Made by a program: the position numbers and the translations under genes
Notes under the pieces: model-generated
Seen by the model: only the letters and a program-made list of their open reading frames with translations
The model's database searches: none
Told to the model about the DNA's origin: nothing
Part shown: piece after piece, positions 1-7,886 of the stretch
Numbering within the stretch: position 1 is the stretch's first letter
Layout of the letters: every line of letters begins with the position of its first letter
Assembly (NCBI GenBank): GCA_039179965.1
Contig: JBCDEC010000022.1
Coordinates: 1 to 27,963 of the forward strand
Source of the DNA: Marinibacterium sp039179965
GTDB lineage: Bacteria > Pseudomonadota > Alphaproteobacteria > Rhodobacterales > Rhodobacteraceae
Direction: 5' to 3'
DNA length: 27,963 nucleotides

Positions 1-1063
1 AAACCAGCATCACCAGAAAGACGATGCCAAATGTCTGTCCGACGTTCTCCAGCGCATTGTTGACCGACGCGGTGACAACGGTTTCCTGAAAGGTCGAAAT
101 GTTGAGCGAGAGTCCAATGGGCTGGGTGTTTTCGAAATCGCTCAGCGCCTGCTTCAGACGACCGCCCAGATCCTGGATATCGGTCTGGGGCGACATTTCA
201 ATGGCCGCAACAATGGCCGGTTCGCCGTTGAAAAACACGGGTGCGTTCTTGGGATCCTGATACCCGCGCCGGACGTCCACCAGATCGCTCAGCCGCACAA
301 AACCCGCCAGTCCGCCCACCTTGGTCAGAATGTTCCCGATCTCGTCGAGCGAGCGTAAATCCCCGTTGGCTTCGAGCGTGATCTTGGTGCCGTCGGCATC
401 GATCTCACCGGCGGGCAGAATGACGTTCTGTGCCTGAAGGTCCTCCAGCAATTGCTGAAGTTGCACACCGACGGCCGCCAGTTTGCGAATGTCGACCTCG
501 AGCCAGATGCGTTCATCCTGCACGCCCGAGAAACTGACTTTGGTGATCCCCTCCACCAGGAACAACGCTGTTCTGAGCGCTTCGGCGACGTCCTCGATTT
601 CAGCCAGTGAAAAGCCGTCCCCGGTGATCGCAACGGTTGCGATGGCCACATCGCCGTAGTCCGTGTTGACGATCGGCTCGGACGTGCCCTCGGGCAGATC
701 AACGGTCACATCCCGCATCTTGTTGCGGAGATCTTCCCACGCCTCCTCAATGTCAGCGCCATAAATAGTGTCAAAGAGATTGACGTAGATGAGCACCTGA
801 CCATCCGTGATGATCGTCTCAATGTCCTCGATATCGGCGATTTCGCGGATCTTTCGTTCCAGCGGTATGGCCACCAACTGCTCACTGCGGGCCGGCGACA
901 TTCCGGCAAAAGTCGCCGCAACGACCGCTGTCCGGATGGTGATTTCCGGGTTTTCCCGTTTGGGAATTCCGAGGTAGGACGCCGCCCCGACCGACAGAAT
1001 GAGCGCCATCATCAGAAGCGTCAGGCGATTCTTAAGCAAGCCGAAGCGGGTGAGGATATCCAT
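1..1063 (-). CDS. RND efflux pump permease, N-terminal part (runs off the left edge)
   Basis: This is the inner-membrane, proton-driven pump of a tripartite efflux system. About 354 codons are visible. The start is ATG at 1063, one base from the stop of the upstream adaptor gene. A first membrane helix lies at about residues 15-33, followed by the hallmark porter-domain segment with PKRENPEI and, later, the D-x-R-x-G-Y-QDP stretch ahead of the next helices. The visible protein ends near residue 354, inside the second membrane helix; the family is usually 1000-1050 residues, so roughly two thirds lie outside the window. The adaptor (1064-2200) and a MarR regulator (2419-2853) precede it on the same strand, forming a regulator-adaptor-pump module. 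Substrate cannot be told from sequence. The family call comes from motif recognition and is firm. Confidence 0.9.
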   Translation of the reverse strand, partial: MDILTRFGLLKNRLTLLMMALILSVGAASYLGIPKRENPEITIRTAVVAATFAGMSPARSEQLVAIPLERKIREIADIEDIETIITDGQVLIYVNLFDTIYGADIEEAWEDLRNKMRDVTVDLPEGTSEPIVNTDYGDVAIATVAITGDGFSLAEIEDVAEALRTALFLVEGITKVSFSGVQDERIWLEVDIRKLAAVGVQLQQLLEDLQAQNVILPAGEIDADGTKITLEANGDLRSLDEIGNILTKVGGLAGFVRLSDLVDVRRGYQDPKNAPVFFNGEPAIVAAIEMSPQTDIQDLGGRLKQALSDFENTQPIGLSLNISTFQETVVTASVNNALENVGQTFGIVFLVMLV

Positions 1064-2200
1064 CTAGAGGCCCTCGTCATCGGGCAGGAGGGAGACCTCC
1101 ATGCCTTCGCGCAGGAAGGCGACACCCTTTGTGGCCACGCGCTCACCGACGTCCAGCCCGGCAACGACGATGAACTGGTTGTCCCGGAACCCAGCCATTG
1201 TCACTGTGCGCCGCTGCACGGTGCTGGTGTCCGCGTCAAAGACAAACACCTCAATGTCCACCGCGTCCGTCGGTTGGGCACCAGGCGGGATCTCGGTGCC
1301 GGGAATCACCGCCGACATTGGCAGCAAGTGGCCCTGAGACACCGGCAGCGTGAAAGCCAGCGCAACTTCGACGGCCATTCCGGCCTTGATGATCGACGAG
1401 GTGTCGTCGAGCCGGACGACCACCGGGAAGGACGACACCTGACCCGCGCGTTCGCCCAATTCACTGACTATACCCTTAAGTGCCGCGCTGGGATTGTCGG
1501 CCAAACGGACCGTGGCCGGCGTGCCGACCACGAGCTGGCTGGCCACGTCGAAGCTGACGGAAAAGGACACCTCGTATTCTTGCTGCTGATAGAGCGACAA
1601 AATGGTCTGCCCGGCAGAGACGGTCGCAAAGCTGTCGACTTCGATTGCGTCGACGATCCCGTCGAAAGGCGCATAGAGCTCGCTGTCGGCCAGGTTTTGC
1701 TCCGCGTTGGCGAGATCCTTTTCCGCCTGGGTGAGGCGCGCGCGGTTTTCCTTCACGGTTGTGAGGTCTTCGTCACGGCGCCCAACGGTGATAGTCCCAC
1801 TGTCCAAAAGTTCCTGCGATCGCTCCAGATCGCTTTCGGCCTGGGACAGAGTCGCTCTGATCTCTTCCACAAACGCCTCGCGGCTCTGTATGGCCGTTTG
1901 AAACTGATCGGGTTCCAATGCCGCCAGAAGCTGGTCCCGAGTGACCCGTTCGCCGACATCCAGTTCAACACGGCCAAGCCGCCCGCCCACCTCGAACGAC
2001 AAAAGGTTCACTTCGCTGGGTTCCAACACCCCGGGATAGCGCCGCACCGTGACATTTTCGGCCTCAGCCACCAGCGTGGTAATCAGACCGCGAACGGGCG
2101 CGCTTGCCTGTGCGGTATCTGTTTCATCTTCAGGCCAGCAGGCGCCAAGCAACAAAAGCAATGGGCCGGCGGCAAGAACACGCATCAATCTGATTGGCAT
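1064..2200 (-). CDS. RND efflux periplasmic adaptor (membrane-fusion protein), lipoprotein
   Basis: A 378-residue HlyD/AcrA-type adaptor that would link the inner-membrane RND pump to an outer-membrane channel. I chose ATG at 2200 because it gives an immediate lipoprotein signal: a basic N-terminus, a leucine-rich core and a lipobox LLGAC with the acylated cysteine at residue 21. The frame stays open to 2287, but that extension would bury the signal. Order: biotinyl-lipoyl-like segment (about residues 65-95), coiled-coil hairpin (about 101-172), second lipoyl half beginning YAPFDG (176-181), then beta-barrel and membrane-proximal domains. Its stop is directly adjacent to the start codon of the pump gene, so the two are surely co-transcribed. 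Confidence 0.93.
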   Translation of the reverse strand: MPIRLMRVLAAGPLLLLLGACWPEDETDTAQASAPVRGLITTLVAEAENVTVRRYPGVLEPSEVNLLSFEVGGRLGRVELDVGERVTRDQLLAALEPDQFQTAIQSREAFVEEIRATLSQAESDLERSQELLDSGTITVGRRDEDLTTVKENRARLTQAEKDLANAEQNLADSELYAPFDGIVDAIEVDSFATVSAGQTILSLYQQQEYEVSFSVSFDVASQLVVGTPATVRLADNPSAALKGIVSELGERAGQVSSFPVVVRLDDTSSIIKAGMAVEVALAFTLPVSQGHLLPMSAVIPGTEIPPGAQPTDAVDIEVFVFDADTSTVQRRTVTMAGFRDNQFIVVAGLDVGERVATKGVAFLREGMEVSLLPDDEGL

Positions 2201-2300
2201 GGGGATGTCTTTCGAAGCGGATATTGCCAAGACGTTAACGGTCCGGATCGGTCGCGCTAAGGACCGCCAGCCCCCTAAAACGGACATATCGCGACAGATG

Positions 2301-2335
2301 CCCGGGTGTGCCGTTAGGGACGGCTGGAGCCCGGG
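2301..2335. terminator. Stem-loop between MarR gene and efflux adaptor gene
   Basis: Nested inverted repeats: outer CCCGGG arms (2301-2306 and 2330-2335) around an inner GCCGT/ACGGC stem (2310-2314, 2320-2324). It lies about 85 bases beyond the marR-like stop and 100 bases before the adaptor start. There is no U-tract, so it could be an attenuator, a weak terminator or chance. Confidence 0.3.
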
Positions 2336-2418
2336 TACCCGATAGCGTCAGCGGACCACATCGCGCCCGAGTGGCCAATTTCGAAAGAGGGGGATTTTGG
2401 AACGATCGCTCGCTTTGC

Positions 2419-2853
2419 TTATGCGATGCTTTTGAGCAGAGACTTGAGCGTATCCATTTCGTCTTCCGGCAGCTTGTCCTGCAGATTTTGTTCGATTTCG
2501 CCAACGATTTGCGCGGTTTCTTCGTAGAGAAAGCGGCCTTCTTCGGTCGCGACCACGTTGATGCGCCGGCGATCCTGCGCATCTGGCGCGCGAAAAACGA
2601 GGCCTGCAGCGACCATCCGATCAAGGATTTTGGTTGTATTCGGACGACCCGAATGCGCAATTTCGGCCAATGTACTGATGGGGGTCGGACCCTTTTCGCA
2701 CAGGGCCTGCATTATCCAGTATTGTTCGATCGGCAGGCCGCGTGACTTCAGGCGTTCCGCCAGTCTTTGTTCAAGTCGGCGATTGACCCGCGCCACAACC
2801 CAAACCAGTTTGTCTTCAAGTCGTGGTTCAAACGGTTCTTCAGACAATGCCAT
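2419..2853 (-). CDS. MarR-family transcriptional regulator
   Basis: A 144-residue winged-helix regulator, of normal length for MarR proteins. The DNA-binding part spans about residues 50-105: a helix-turn-helix region containing ISTLAEIAHSGRPNTTKIL, then the wing with the family D-x-R pattern (APDAQDRRRINV). Dimerisation helices form the two ends. ATG at 2853 is preferred over an in-frame start at 2913 because the extra 20 residues are not MarR-like and would run into the inverted repeat upstream. It precedes the RND adaptor and pump on the same strand, and MarR proteins often repress neighbouring efflux genes. That role is inferred from position; the inducer is unknown. Confidence 0.88.
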   Translation of the reverse strand: MALSEEPFEPRLEDKLVWVVARVNRRLEQRLAERLKSRGLPIEQYWIMQALCEKGPTPISTLAEIAHSGRPNTTKILDRMVAAGLVFRAPDAQDRRRINVVATEEGRFLYEETAQIVGEIEQNLQDKLPEDEMDTLKSLLKSIA

Positions 2854-2875
2854 GTTCCATTCGCTACGGAAAATG

Positions 2876-2913
2876 TTGCACTGCGAACTACTGCGTTGGA
2901 AATAATAGTGCAA
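2876..2913. promoter_or_regulatory. Inverted repeat upstream of the MarR gene (possible operator)
   Basis: Perfect 7-base arms TTGCACT (2876-2882) and AGTGCAA (2907-2913), separated by 24 bases. The repeat lies in the short space between the MarR start (2853) and the stop of the next gene upstream (2929). Position suits autoregulation, although the spacer is long for a single MarR dimer site. Confidence 0.35.
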
Positions 2914-2928
2914 TGGGTAGTTTCGCGT

Positions 2929-3954
2929 TTATGGCATTTCGTGAAAGGCGAATTCGCGGGCAAGGGCAACACGTGGATGCTGACGGCCGGTGACAGGATC
3001 GGCAAGCCCGAGAAGTTGAAGCGCTTTTTTCCTGTCCAGGTTGCGGGTTACCAGATCCGCCAGGGATTGGCGATCGCTGGATGATGCGAGCTGACTTAAC
3101 CGCAAAGCCAGGCTCACCCCGTCATAAAACCCAAGACTGACAGAGGTCAACGGCGGCGCCGTATCGCCAAACAGCTTGCGATGGCGGGAAACCAGGCTGG
3201 CGCGCTGGCTGCCGGCGTGGCTGAGGTAATAGGTCTGGCATGCGAACAGGTTCGAGGTCTGCTCGTCTTCCAGCGCCCAAAGCAAGGTCTCGTCCAGCGC
3301 AAGACAAAATCGCGGTATGCGCTCGGCCAGGCCGAAATCGGCAAAGGCGCGATGGAACCGTACACTCTCTTCGCCTAGCAGGCCGACAATCACCGCCTCG
3401 GCGCCCGAAGTTTCAACTTCCCGCAAGAGCGGTTCAAAGTTCTCGTCGTGAAACGGGCGGAAATGCGTATGCACCAGCTGCCCGCCAGCCCGTTCCACAT
3501 AACCACGGGCCACATGCGCTCCATGCAGAGGCCAAAGGTAGTCGTTGCCAATAAAGCTCCACTTTTTCACATCGAACATGCCGCTGATCGTCGCGACACC
3601 GGGTCCCAGAACCTCGTCATCCTGAAGTCCGATCGGAATCACGCCGGGGCCGCAATCAGCGCCCTCGTATTGCGGCGTGTAGATGTAGGGCAATTTGCCG
3701 TCAAACTGCGCCGCTGCGACCTCGCGCTGGTGGCTGAGCTGCATGCCCACGACAATGTCGACGTCACTCTCTTCGATCAGGTGGCGGGCCGCTTGTTCGG
3801 TGGCCGCCGGGGTAACGCCGCAATCAACAAAATAGAATGATGTTTTCTTCCCGAGTTCGGCCCATTCATCCAGTGCAAGGTAGGCACAAGCTTCAGACCC
3901 CGGTCGCCAAATAGACGCGGGCCCTGCGTACGGAAGCATCAATCCTATCTTCAT
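2929..3954 (-). CDS. AmiC-like type I periplasmic-binding-fold receptor, apparently cytosolic
   Basis: A 341-residue protein of the amide/urea/branched-chain amino acid binding superfamily (AmiC, UrtA/FmdD, LivK fold). It begins MKIGLMLPYAG, the first strand of the fold, with no room for a signal peptide. The frame is open upstream to 4029, but those residues are neither hydrophobic nor Arg-Arg type. It carries a YEG element near residue 103 (PQYEGADCGPG), matching the YEGG of the exported binding protein at 16264-17508. Pseudomonas AmiC is a known cytosolic amide sensor with this fold, so I infer a sensor rather than a transport component. No AmiR-type ANTAR partner is in the window. It is divergent from the Cys-hydrolase gene at 4125. 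A secreted protein with a misjudged start is less likely. Confidence 0.8.
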   Translation of the reverse strand: MKIGLMLPYAGPASIWRPGSEACAYLALDEWAELGKKTSFYFVDCGVTPAATEQAARHLIEESDVDIVVGMQLSHQREVAAAQFDGKLPYIYTPQYEGADCGPGVIPIGLQDDEVLGPGVATISGMFDVKKWSFIGNDYLWPLHGAHVARGYVERAGGQLVHTHFRPFHDENFEPLLREVETSGAEAVIVGLLGEESVRFHRAFADFGLAERIPRFCLALDETLLWALEDEQTSNLFACQTYYLSHAGSQRASLVSRHRKLFGDTAPPLTSVSLGFYDGVSLALRLSQLASSSDRQSLADLVTRNLDRKKALQLLGLADPVTGRQHPRVALAREFAFHEMP

Positions 3955-4124
3955 ATGCACGTCCCACAGGCAATGGAGCTTCAAGGTCCACCCCTCCGAG
4001 ACGGATACGTTGCTGGTGCACTGCTTCAATGCAAACTATTCATACGGAAATCACTTCGCTTGGCCGATTATGATCAAGCTGCCTTATTTTTGACCAATAA
4101 CCACCCAGTAAATGGAGAAGTTGC
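3955..4124. promoter_or_regulatory. Divergent promoter region, receptor gene / cysteine hydrolase gene
   Basis: A 170-base space between two divergent genes, the only place for both promoters. It is AT-richer toward 4060-4110 than its surroundings. A good ribosome-binding site (GGAG) sits 7 bases before ATG 4125. No convincing -35/-10 pair or strong palindrome was found. Confidence 0.5.
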
Positions 4125-4826
4125 ATGCACAAAGTTGACTTGCCCGAGCACATTCTTGAGCGCGCGCGCATCCTGCGCGGTCGGGATACTGTCTTTGAAG
4201 CCATCGATCCTGCGCGCACGGCGCATGTCGTCGTGGACCTGCAGAACGGCTTTATGCGGCCCGGCGCCCCGGTCGAGGTGCCGGTTGCGCGCGAGATCGT
4301 GGGTCAGGTCAACCGGATCAGTGGGGCGCTGCGCGCGGCTGGCGGCCTGGTGGTCTATCTTCGCTATACGTCGGACCCGGATGAACCGCAGGACTGGAGT
4401 GCCTGGTACAAAGGTATTCTCTCGCCTGAACGCGCCGAGGAACAGCGGCTGGCCTTTGCCCCTGGCGCGATCGATCATGCCCTCTACCCGGATCTGGACG
4501 TCGCAGAGACTGACCTGATCGTCGACAAGACCCGCTTCAGCGGCTTTGTTCCAGGCACTTGCGATCTGCATGAGATCCTGCAGGCCCGGAACATCGATAC
4601 GCTGATCATCACCGGCACTTTGACGAATTGCTGCTGTGAATCGACCGCGCGGGATGCCAACCAGCGGAACTACAAGGTGATTTTCGTTACGGATGGGAAT
4701 GCCACCCACACCGACGCGGAACACAATGCCACTTTGTGCAACATGGGGACCATCTTTGCGGATCTGCAATCCACGGATCAGGTCTGCGCCACCATCGCGG
4801 GCTCGGCCCGTGACGCGGCCGCCTGA
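4125..4826 (+). CDS. Isochorismatase-family cysteine hydrolase (biuret/ureide amidohydrolase-like)
   Basis: A 233-residue cytosolic hydrolase of the isochorismatase-like fold. The expected Asp-Lys-Cys triad is present: D38 in VVVDLQNGF, K135 in VDKTRFSGF and C170 in TLTNCCCESTARDA. Family members in nitrogen loci include biuret hydrolase, ureidoacrylate amidohydrolase (RutB) and N-carbamoylsarcosine amidase, all cleaving a C-N bond next to a carbonyl. Sitting beside urease genes, amidases and an amide transporter, it plausibly releases ammonia from a ureide such as biuret; that substrate is inference. Cys170 is flanked by Cys169 and Cys171. The GGAG site 7 bases upstream fixes the start. Its 3' end overlaps the convergent ureD by 49 bases. 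Confidence 0.88.
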   Translation: MHKVDLPEHILERARILRGRDTVFEAIDPARTAHVVVDLQNGFMRPGAPVEVPVAREIVGQVNRISGALRAAGGLVVYLRYTSDPDEPQDWSAWYKGILSPERAEEQRLAFAPGAIDHALYPDLDVAETDLIVDKTRFSGFVPGTCDLHEILQARNIDTLIITGTLTNCCCESTARDANQRNYKVIFVTDGNATHTDAEHNATLCNMGTIFADLQSTDQVCATIAGSARDAAA

Positions 4827-5584
4827 CGGGCCACAAGGCGTGGTTCGAGCGCGTCCATCAGGCGACGGGATGCAGCGCGTAGCTTGCCCCCGTCGCGGGC
4901 GCCCAATCGGATAGCAAATCCGGCCCCTGCGCGCAGCGCCGTCACGCCGACGCGCGCAGGGACATCCGGCAGGTCGGCCACGATGTCGGAGCACGTCTGT
5001 GCCATTATCCAGATCGTGCCAAAGGCCGTCATGTGATCGGGCAAGCGCGCCAGACGGGCAGCGGTCTGCGCGAACATCTCCTGGCGATCAATCAGCAGCG
5101 GGCATCCGGCCAGATCATGCACCACGGTCTCGGAACGCCATTCACCGGGCTTATCCGGGACTGCAGGGCAGACCAGTTCCGCGGCCAACAGGATGGCGCC
5201 TGGGTCAAGCGCGATGACATTTCGCAAATCCAGCCGGGTCGTTGGCATCAGGGCGTAGGGCTCGGACTCCAGGACGAGCATCGCATGCGGGCCAATCTCG
5301 AATTGCCAATCCGACCGCGCCACACCGCGATCCCCGGAAAGCACCTGCATGGCACCGGCGCTCTCTAGCCGCATCCGCGCGTGGGCGCCCAGCCTGAGCC
5401 GCTGGCGGACATGATCGCCCGACAAAAGCCCGGCCCCTGCGACCTGAGGGATGATGCGGATCGCTTCCGACCATCGCTCGTCGGAATAGGGTCGGCCCAG
5501 CGACCAAGGGAACGCCACGCGGTGGCGCACCAGCCGCCCATGTTCCACCGACAGATCGAGCGCATAGGCCGCGGACGCGCTCAC
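4778..5584 (-). CDS. ureD: Urease accessory protein UreD
   Basis: A 268-residue UreD/UreH scaffold that, with UreF and UreG, loads nickel into the urease apoenzyme. Recognisable segments are the N-terminal V-x-H-x-R-x-x-x-P-W stretch, the RLRLGAHARMRL core and the GPHAMLVLESEPYALMP segment, the usual place of the UreD signature (typically ...P.P). I chose the GTG at 5584, whose GTGA overlaps the ureG stop; the upstream in-frame region is antisense-like. It is the last gene of the minus-strand operon and its 3' end lies inside the convergent hydrolase gene, so any terminator must be within that gene. Sequence is divergent, like the rest of this urease set. Confidence 0.88.
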   Translation of the reverse strand: MSASAAYALDLSVEHGRLVRHRVAFPWSLGRPYSDERWSEAIRIIPQVAGAGLLSGDHVRQRLRLGAHARMRLESAGAMQVLSGDRGVARSDWQFEIGPHAMLVLESEPYALMPTTRLDLRNVIALDPGAILLAAELVCPAVPDKPGEWRSETVVHDLAGCPLLIDRQEMFAQTAARLARLPDHMTAFGTIWIMAQTCSDIVADLPDVPARVGVTALRAGAGFAIRLGARDGGKLRAASRRLMDALEPRLVARQAAASRAEPAMVAQT

Positions 5585-6186
5585 TGAAACAGGACTTGAT
5601 TGGTGATATGCGCGGCAATCAGATCGACCCCTTCGCCGGCACGCGCATTGATGGCAACAACCGTCTTTCCGGCGCGAACCGCTCTCGCATCTTCGCACAT
5701 ACGGTCCAGATCGACCCCGACGTGAGGCGCCAGATCGGTCTTGTTGATCACCAAGAGATCGCTTTTCAGAACGCCCGGCCCATTTTTGCGCGGGATGTCG
5801 TCTCCGCCGGCGACGTCAATGACAAACATCCACCAATCGACCAGATCCAGAGAGAACGTGGAGGCCAGATTGTCGCCACCACTTTCAATCAGGATCAGTT
5901 CGAGATCAGGGAAGCGTGCCTCCAGCGCATCGGCCGCGGCAAGGTTGAGGCTGGGGTCTTCGCGGATCACCGTGTGCGGACAGGCCCCGGCTTGCACGGC
6001 CGAGATCCGATCCGGCGGGAGTTGACCGCCGCGGCGCAGGCGTTCGGCATCTTCATCGGTGACCAGATCGTTTGTGATCACAGCCGTGCTGGTCTCTTGC
6101 GCCGCCAAACGGACCAGAAGCCGCTCGATGAGCGCCGTCTTGCCGGAGCCCACCGGCCCGCCAATGCCAACCCGAGCCGCCGTCAT
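5581..6186 (-). CDS. ureG: Urease accessory GTPase UreG
   Basis: A 201-residue SIMIBI-class GTPase that delivers nickel to urease during maturation. Motifs are in the expected order: P-loop GPVGSGKT near the N-terminus, the metal-binding C-P-H of AGACPHTVIRED, the SGGDNLASTF element and base-specificity motif NKTDL. Length matches the family (about 200-210). ATG at 6186 overlaps the ureC stop as ATGA; a longer open frame to 6234 is rejected because it would run into ureC. It shares 4 bases with the downstream ureD start. Motif conservation is complete, so it should be functional even though the catalytic subunit is divergent. Confidence 0.96.
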   Translation of the reverse strand: MTAARVGIGGPVGSGKTALIERLLVRLAAQETSTAVITNDLVTDEDAERLRRGGQLPPDRISAVQAGACPHTVIREDPSLNLAAADALEARFPDLELILIESGGDNLASTFSLDLVDWWMFVIDVAGGDDIPRKNGPGVLKSDLLVINKTDLAPHVGVDLDRMCEDARAVRAGKTVVAINARAGEGVDLIAAHITNQVLFQ

Positions 6187-7886
6187 CGCAGAAAATGGCT
6201 GCGCGCCAATGGCACTTTGGTCACCGGCGGGCAATCCAGCAAAACGCCATCGGCTCTCACTTCGAAGGTCTCGGGCGAAACCTGGATGTCCGGTGTCGCG
6301 TTGTTGCGGATCATGTCGGCCTTGGTCAGCGCCCGGACAGACCGGATGGGCAGGATCTCTTTGGCCACGCCGAAGCGCTCGGCGACGCCTGCGTCAACCG
6401 CCAACTGACTGGCAAAGGTAAACCCCACCTTGTGTTTGGCGGTGCCCAGCGCGCCCCACATCGGTCGCTGGATCAAAGGTTCCGCGCCAATGAAGCTGCC
6501 GTTGCCATCGCCCATCTTGGACCACACGATTTCGCCGGCCTTTATGACCAATTCCGGCTTGGCCATGACGTGGTCACGCCGCCAGATCACCAGATCGGCA
6601 TATTTGCCCGGCTCAATCGAGCCGACATACCCATCGATCCCGGCCCCGATCGCCGGGTTGATGGTCAGCTTCGCCATGTAGCGCAGGATGCGTTCATTGT
6701 CGGCCTTCTCGGTCTTTTCCTCCGGCAGACGCCCAACCCGGTCTTTCATCACAGACGCGAGCTGAAAGGCCTTGGTGCCGTTTTCTGCCAGCCGCCCCAT
6801 GCCTTGCGTATCCGTCGCGAAAATCGAGATCGCGCCAAGGTCATGCAGCATATCCTCGGCAGCCATGGACTGTGGACGAATGCGGCATTCGGCAAAGGCC
6901 ACATCCTCTGGCAGCTCATAGCTCATCATATGCGCCAGCATGGTCATCGGCACACCCTCTTCCAGCGCCGCCGGTGTGAAGGGGTTCGTCGGGTTCGTCG
7001 ACGAGGGGATCACATTGTGCCAGCCGTTCACGGCCAGGATGTCTGGCGCATGCCCGCCACCCGCGCCTTCGGTGTGATACATATGGATGGTCCGCCCGGC
7101 CACGGCGGCCATCGTATCTTCGCAAAACCCGAATTCGTTGATCGTATCCGTATGGATGTGAACCGAAAAGTCCGCCGCATCCGCCGCGCGCAGCGATCCG
7201 TCGATAACCGCTGGAGACGCGCCAAAATCCTCGTGTATCTTAACCCCCAGCGCCCCGCCCATCACACTTTCTGTCACGGCGTCCGGGCTTGAACAACCGC
7301 GCCCGAGAAACCCGAAATTGATCGGATACTCATCGGCGGCCTGAATAAGGCGCCCAAGCGTATGGGGACCGGAACAGCTGACATCAAAATGCGGGCCCGG
7401 GCTCATCCCGATCATTGTGGTGCAGCCTCCGGCAAGCGCATGCCAGCTTTGCTGGGGCGACAGGAAATGTGCATGGGCCTCGACCAGCCCCGGCGTCACG
7501 ACCATGTTGTCTCCGTGAACGACGGTGGTATTCGGCCCGGTCACCATGTCCCGGGAAACCCCGTCCATAATGTCCGGATTGCCCGCTTTCCCGACAGCCA
7601 CGATCTTGCCGCGTCGCACCCCGATATCGCCTTTCACGACACCGAGAACCGGATCAAGGATCACCGCGTTCTGGACCACGAGATCCAGCGCACCATTGGC
7701 ATCGGTCCCGGTGGTGCAAAAGCCCTCCCCGTCGCGCATCGTCTTGCCTGCGCCGGTCGTCAGTTCATCGCCGGGATGCGCGTGATCAAATTCGATCTCG
7801 GCCAGAAGCGAGGTGTCGCCCAGCCGGAACATATCCCCCGTTGTCGGACCGTAGAACGCGGCATAGCGGGACCGGGACACCTTCAT
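6183..7886 (-). CDS. ureC: Urease alpha-subunit-like nickel amidohydrolase, divergent active site
   Basis: A 567-residue protein, the normal size of urease alpha, which hydrolyses urea to ammonia and carbamate. All metal-site residues are present: H138 and H140 (EAHAH), K216 for carbamylation and H218 (GVKIHED), H245 (HIHTDT), H271 (YHTEGAGGGHAPD) and D359 (ATDTQGMGR). Second-shell H319 and R335 are kept. Differences from classical urease (Klebsiella numbering) are the flap C319, here A318, followed by M320; the usual THIHW, here AHAHF; and A363, here G362. The PAAGT loop carrying A167 is replaced by a shorter SPGPHF segment. These positions line the urea pocket, so substrate preference may differ. 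GGGAG precedes the start, and ATG overlaps the ureAB stop. It may still be a true, divergent urease. Confidence 0.93.
   Translation of the reverse strand: MKVSRSRYAAFYGPTTGDMFRLGDTSLLAEIEFDHAHPGDELTTGAGKTMRDGEGFCTTGTDANGALDLVVQNAVILDPVLGVVKGDIGVRRGKIVAVGKAGNPDIMDGVSRDMVTGPNTTVVHGDNMVVTPGLVEAHAHFLSPQQSWHALAGGCTTMIGMSPGPHFDVSCSGPHTLGRLIQAADEYPINFGFLGRGCSSPDAVTESVMGGALGVKIHEDFGASPAVIDGSLRAADAADFSVHIHTDTINEFGFCEDTMAAVAGRTIHMYHTEGAGGGHAPDILAVNGWHNVIPSSTNPTNPFTPAALEEGVPMTMLAHMMSYELPEDVAFAECRIRPQSMAAEDMLHDLGAISIFATDTQGMGRLAENGTKAFQLASVMKDRVGRLPEEKTEKADNERILRYMAKLTINPAIGAGIDGYVGSIEPGKYADLVIWRRDHVMAKPELVIKAGEIVWSKMGDGNGSFIGAEPLIQRPMWGALGTAKHKVGFTFASQLAVDAGVAERFGVAKEILPIRSVRALTKADMIRNNATPDIQVSPETFEVRADGVLLDCPPVTKVPLARSHFLR

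Noticed and set aside
6195..7292. A 365-codon plus-strand open frame
   Set aside because: It is antisense to ureC, whose metal-site motifs prove the minus-strand reading.
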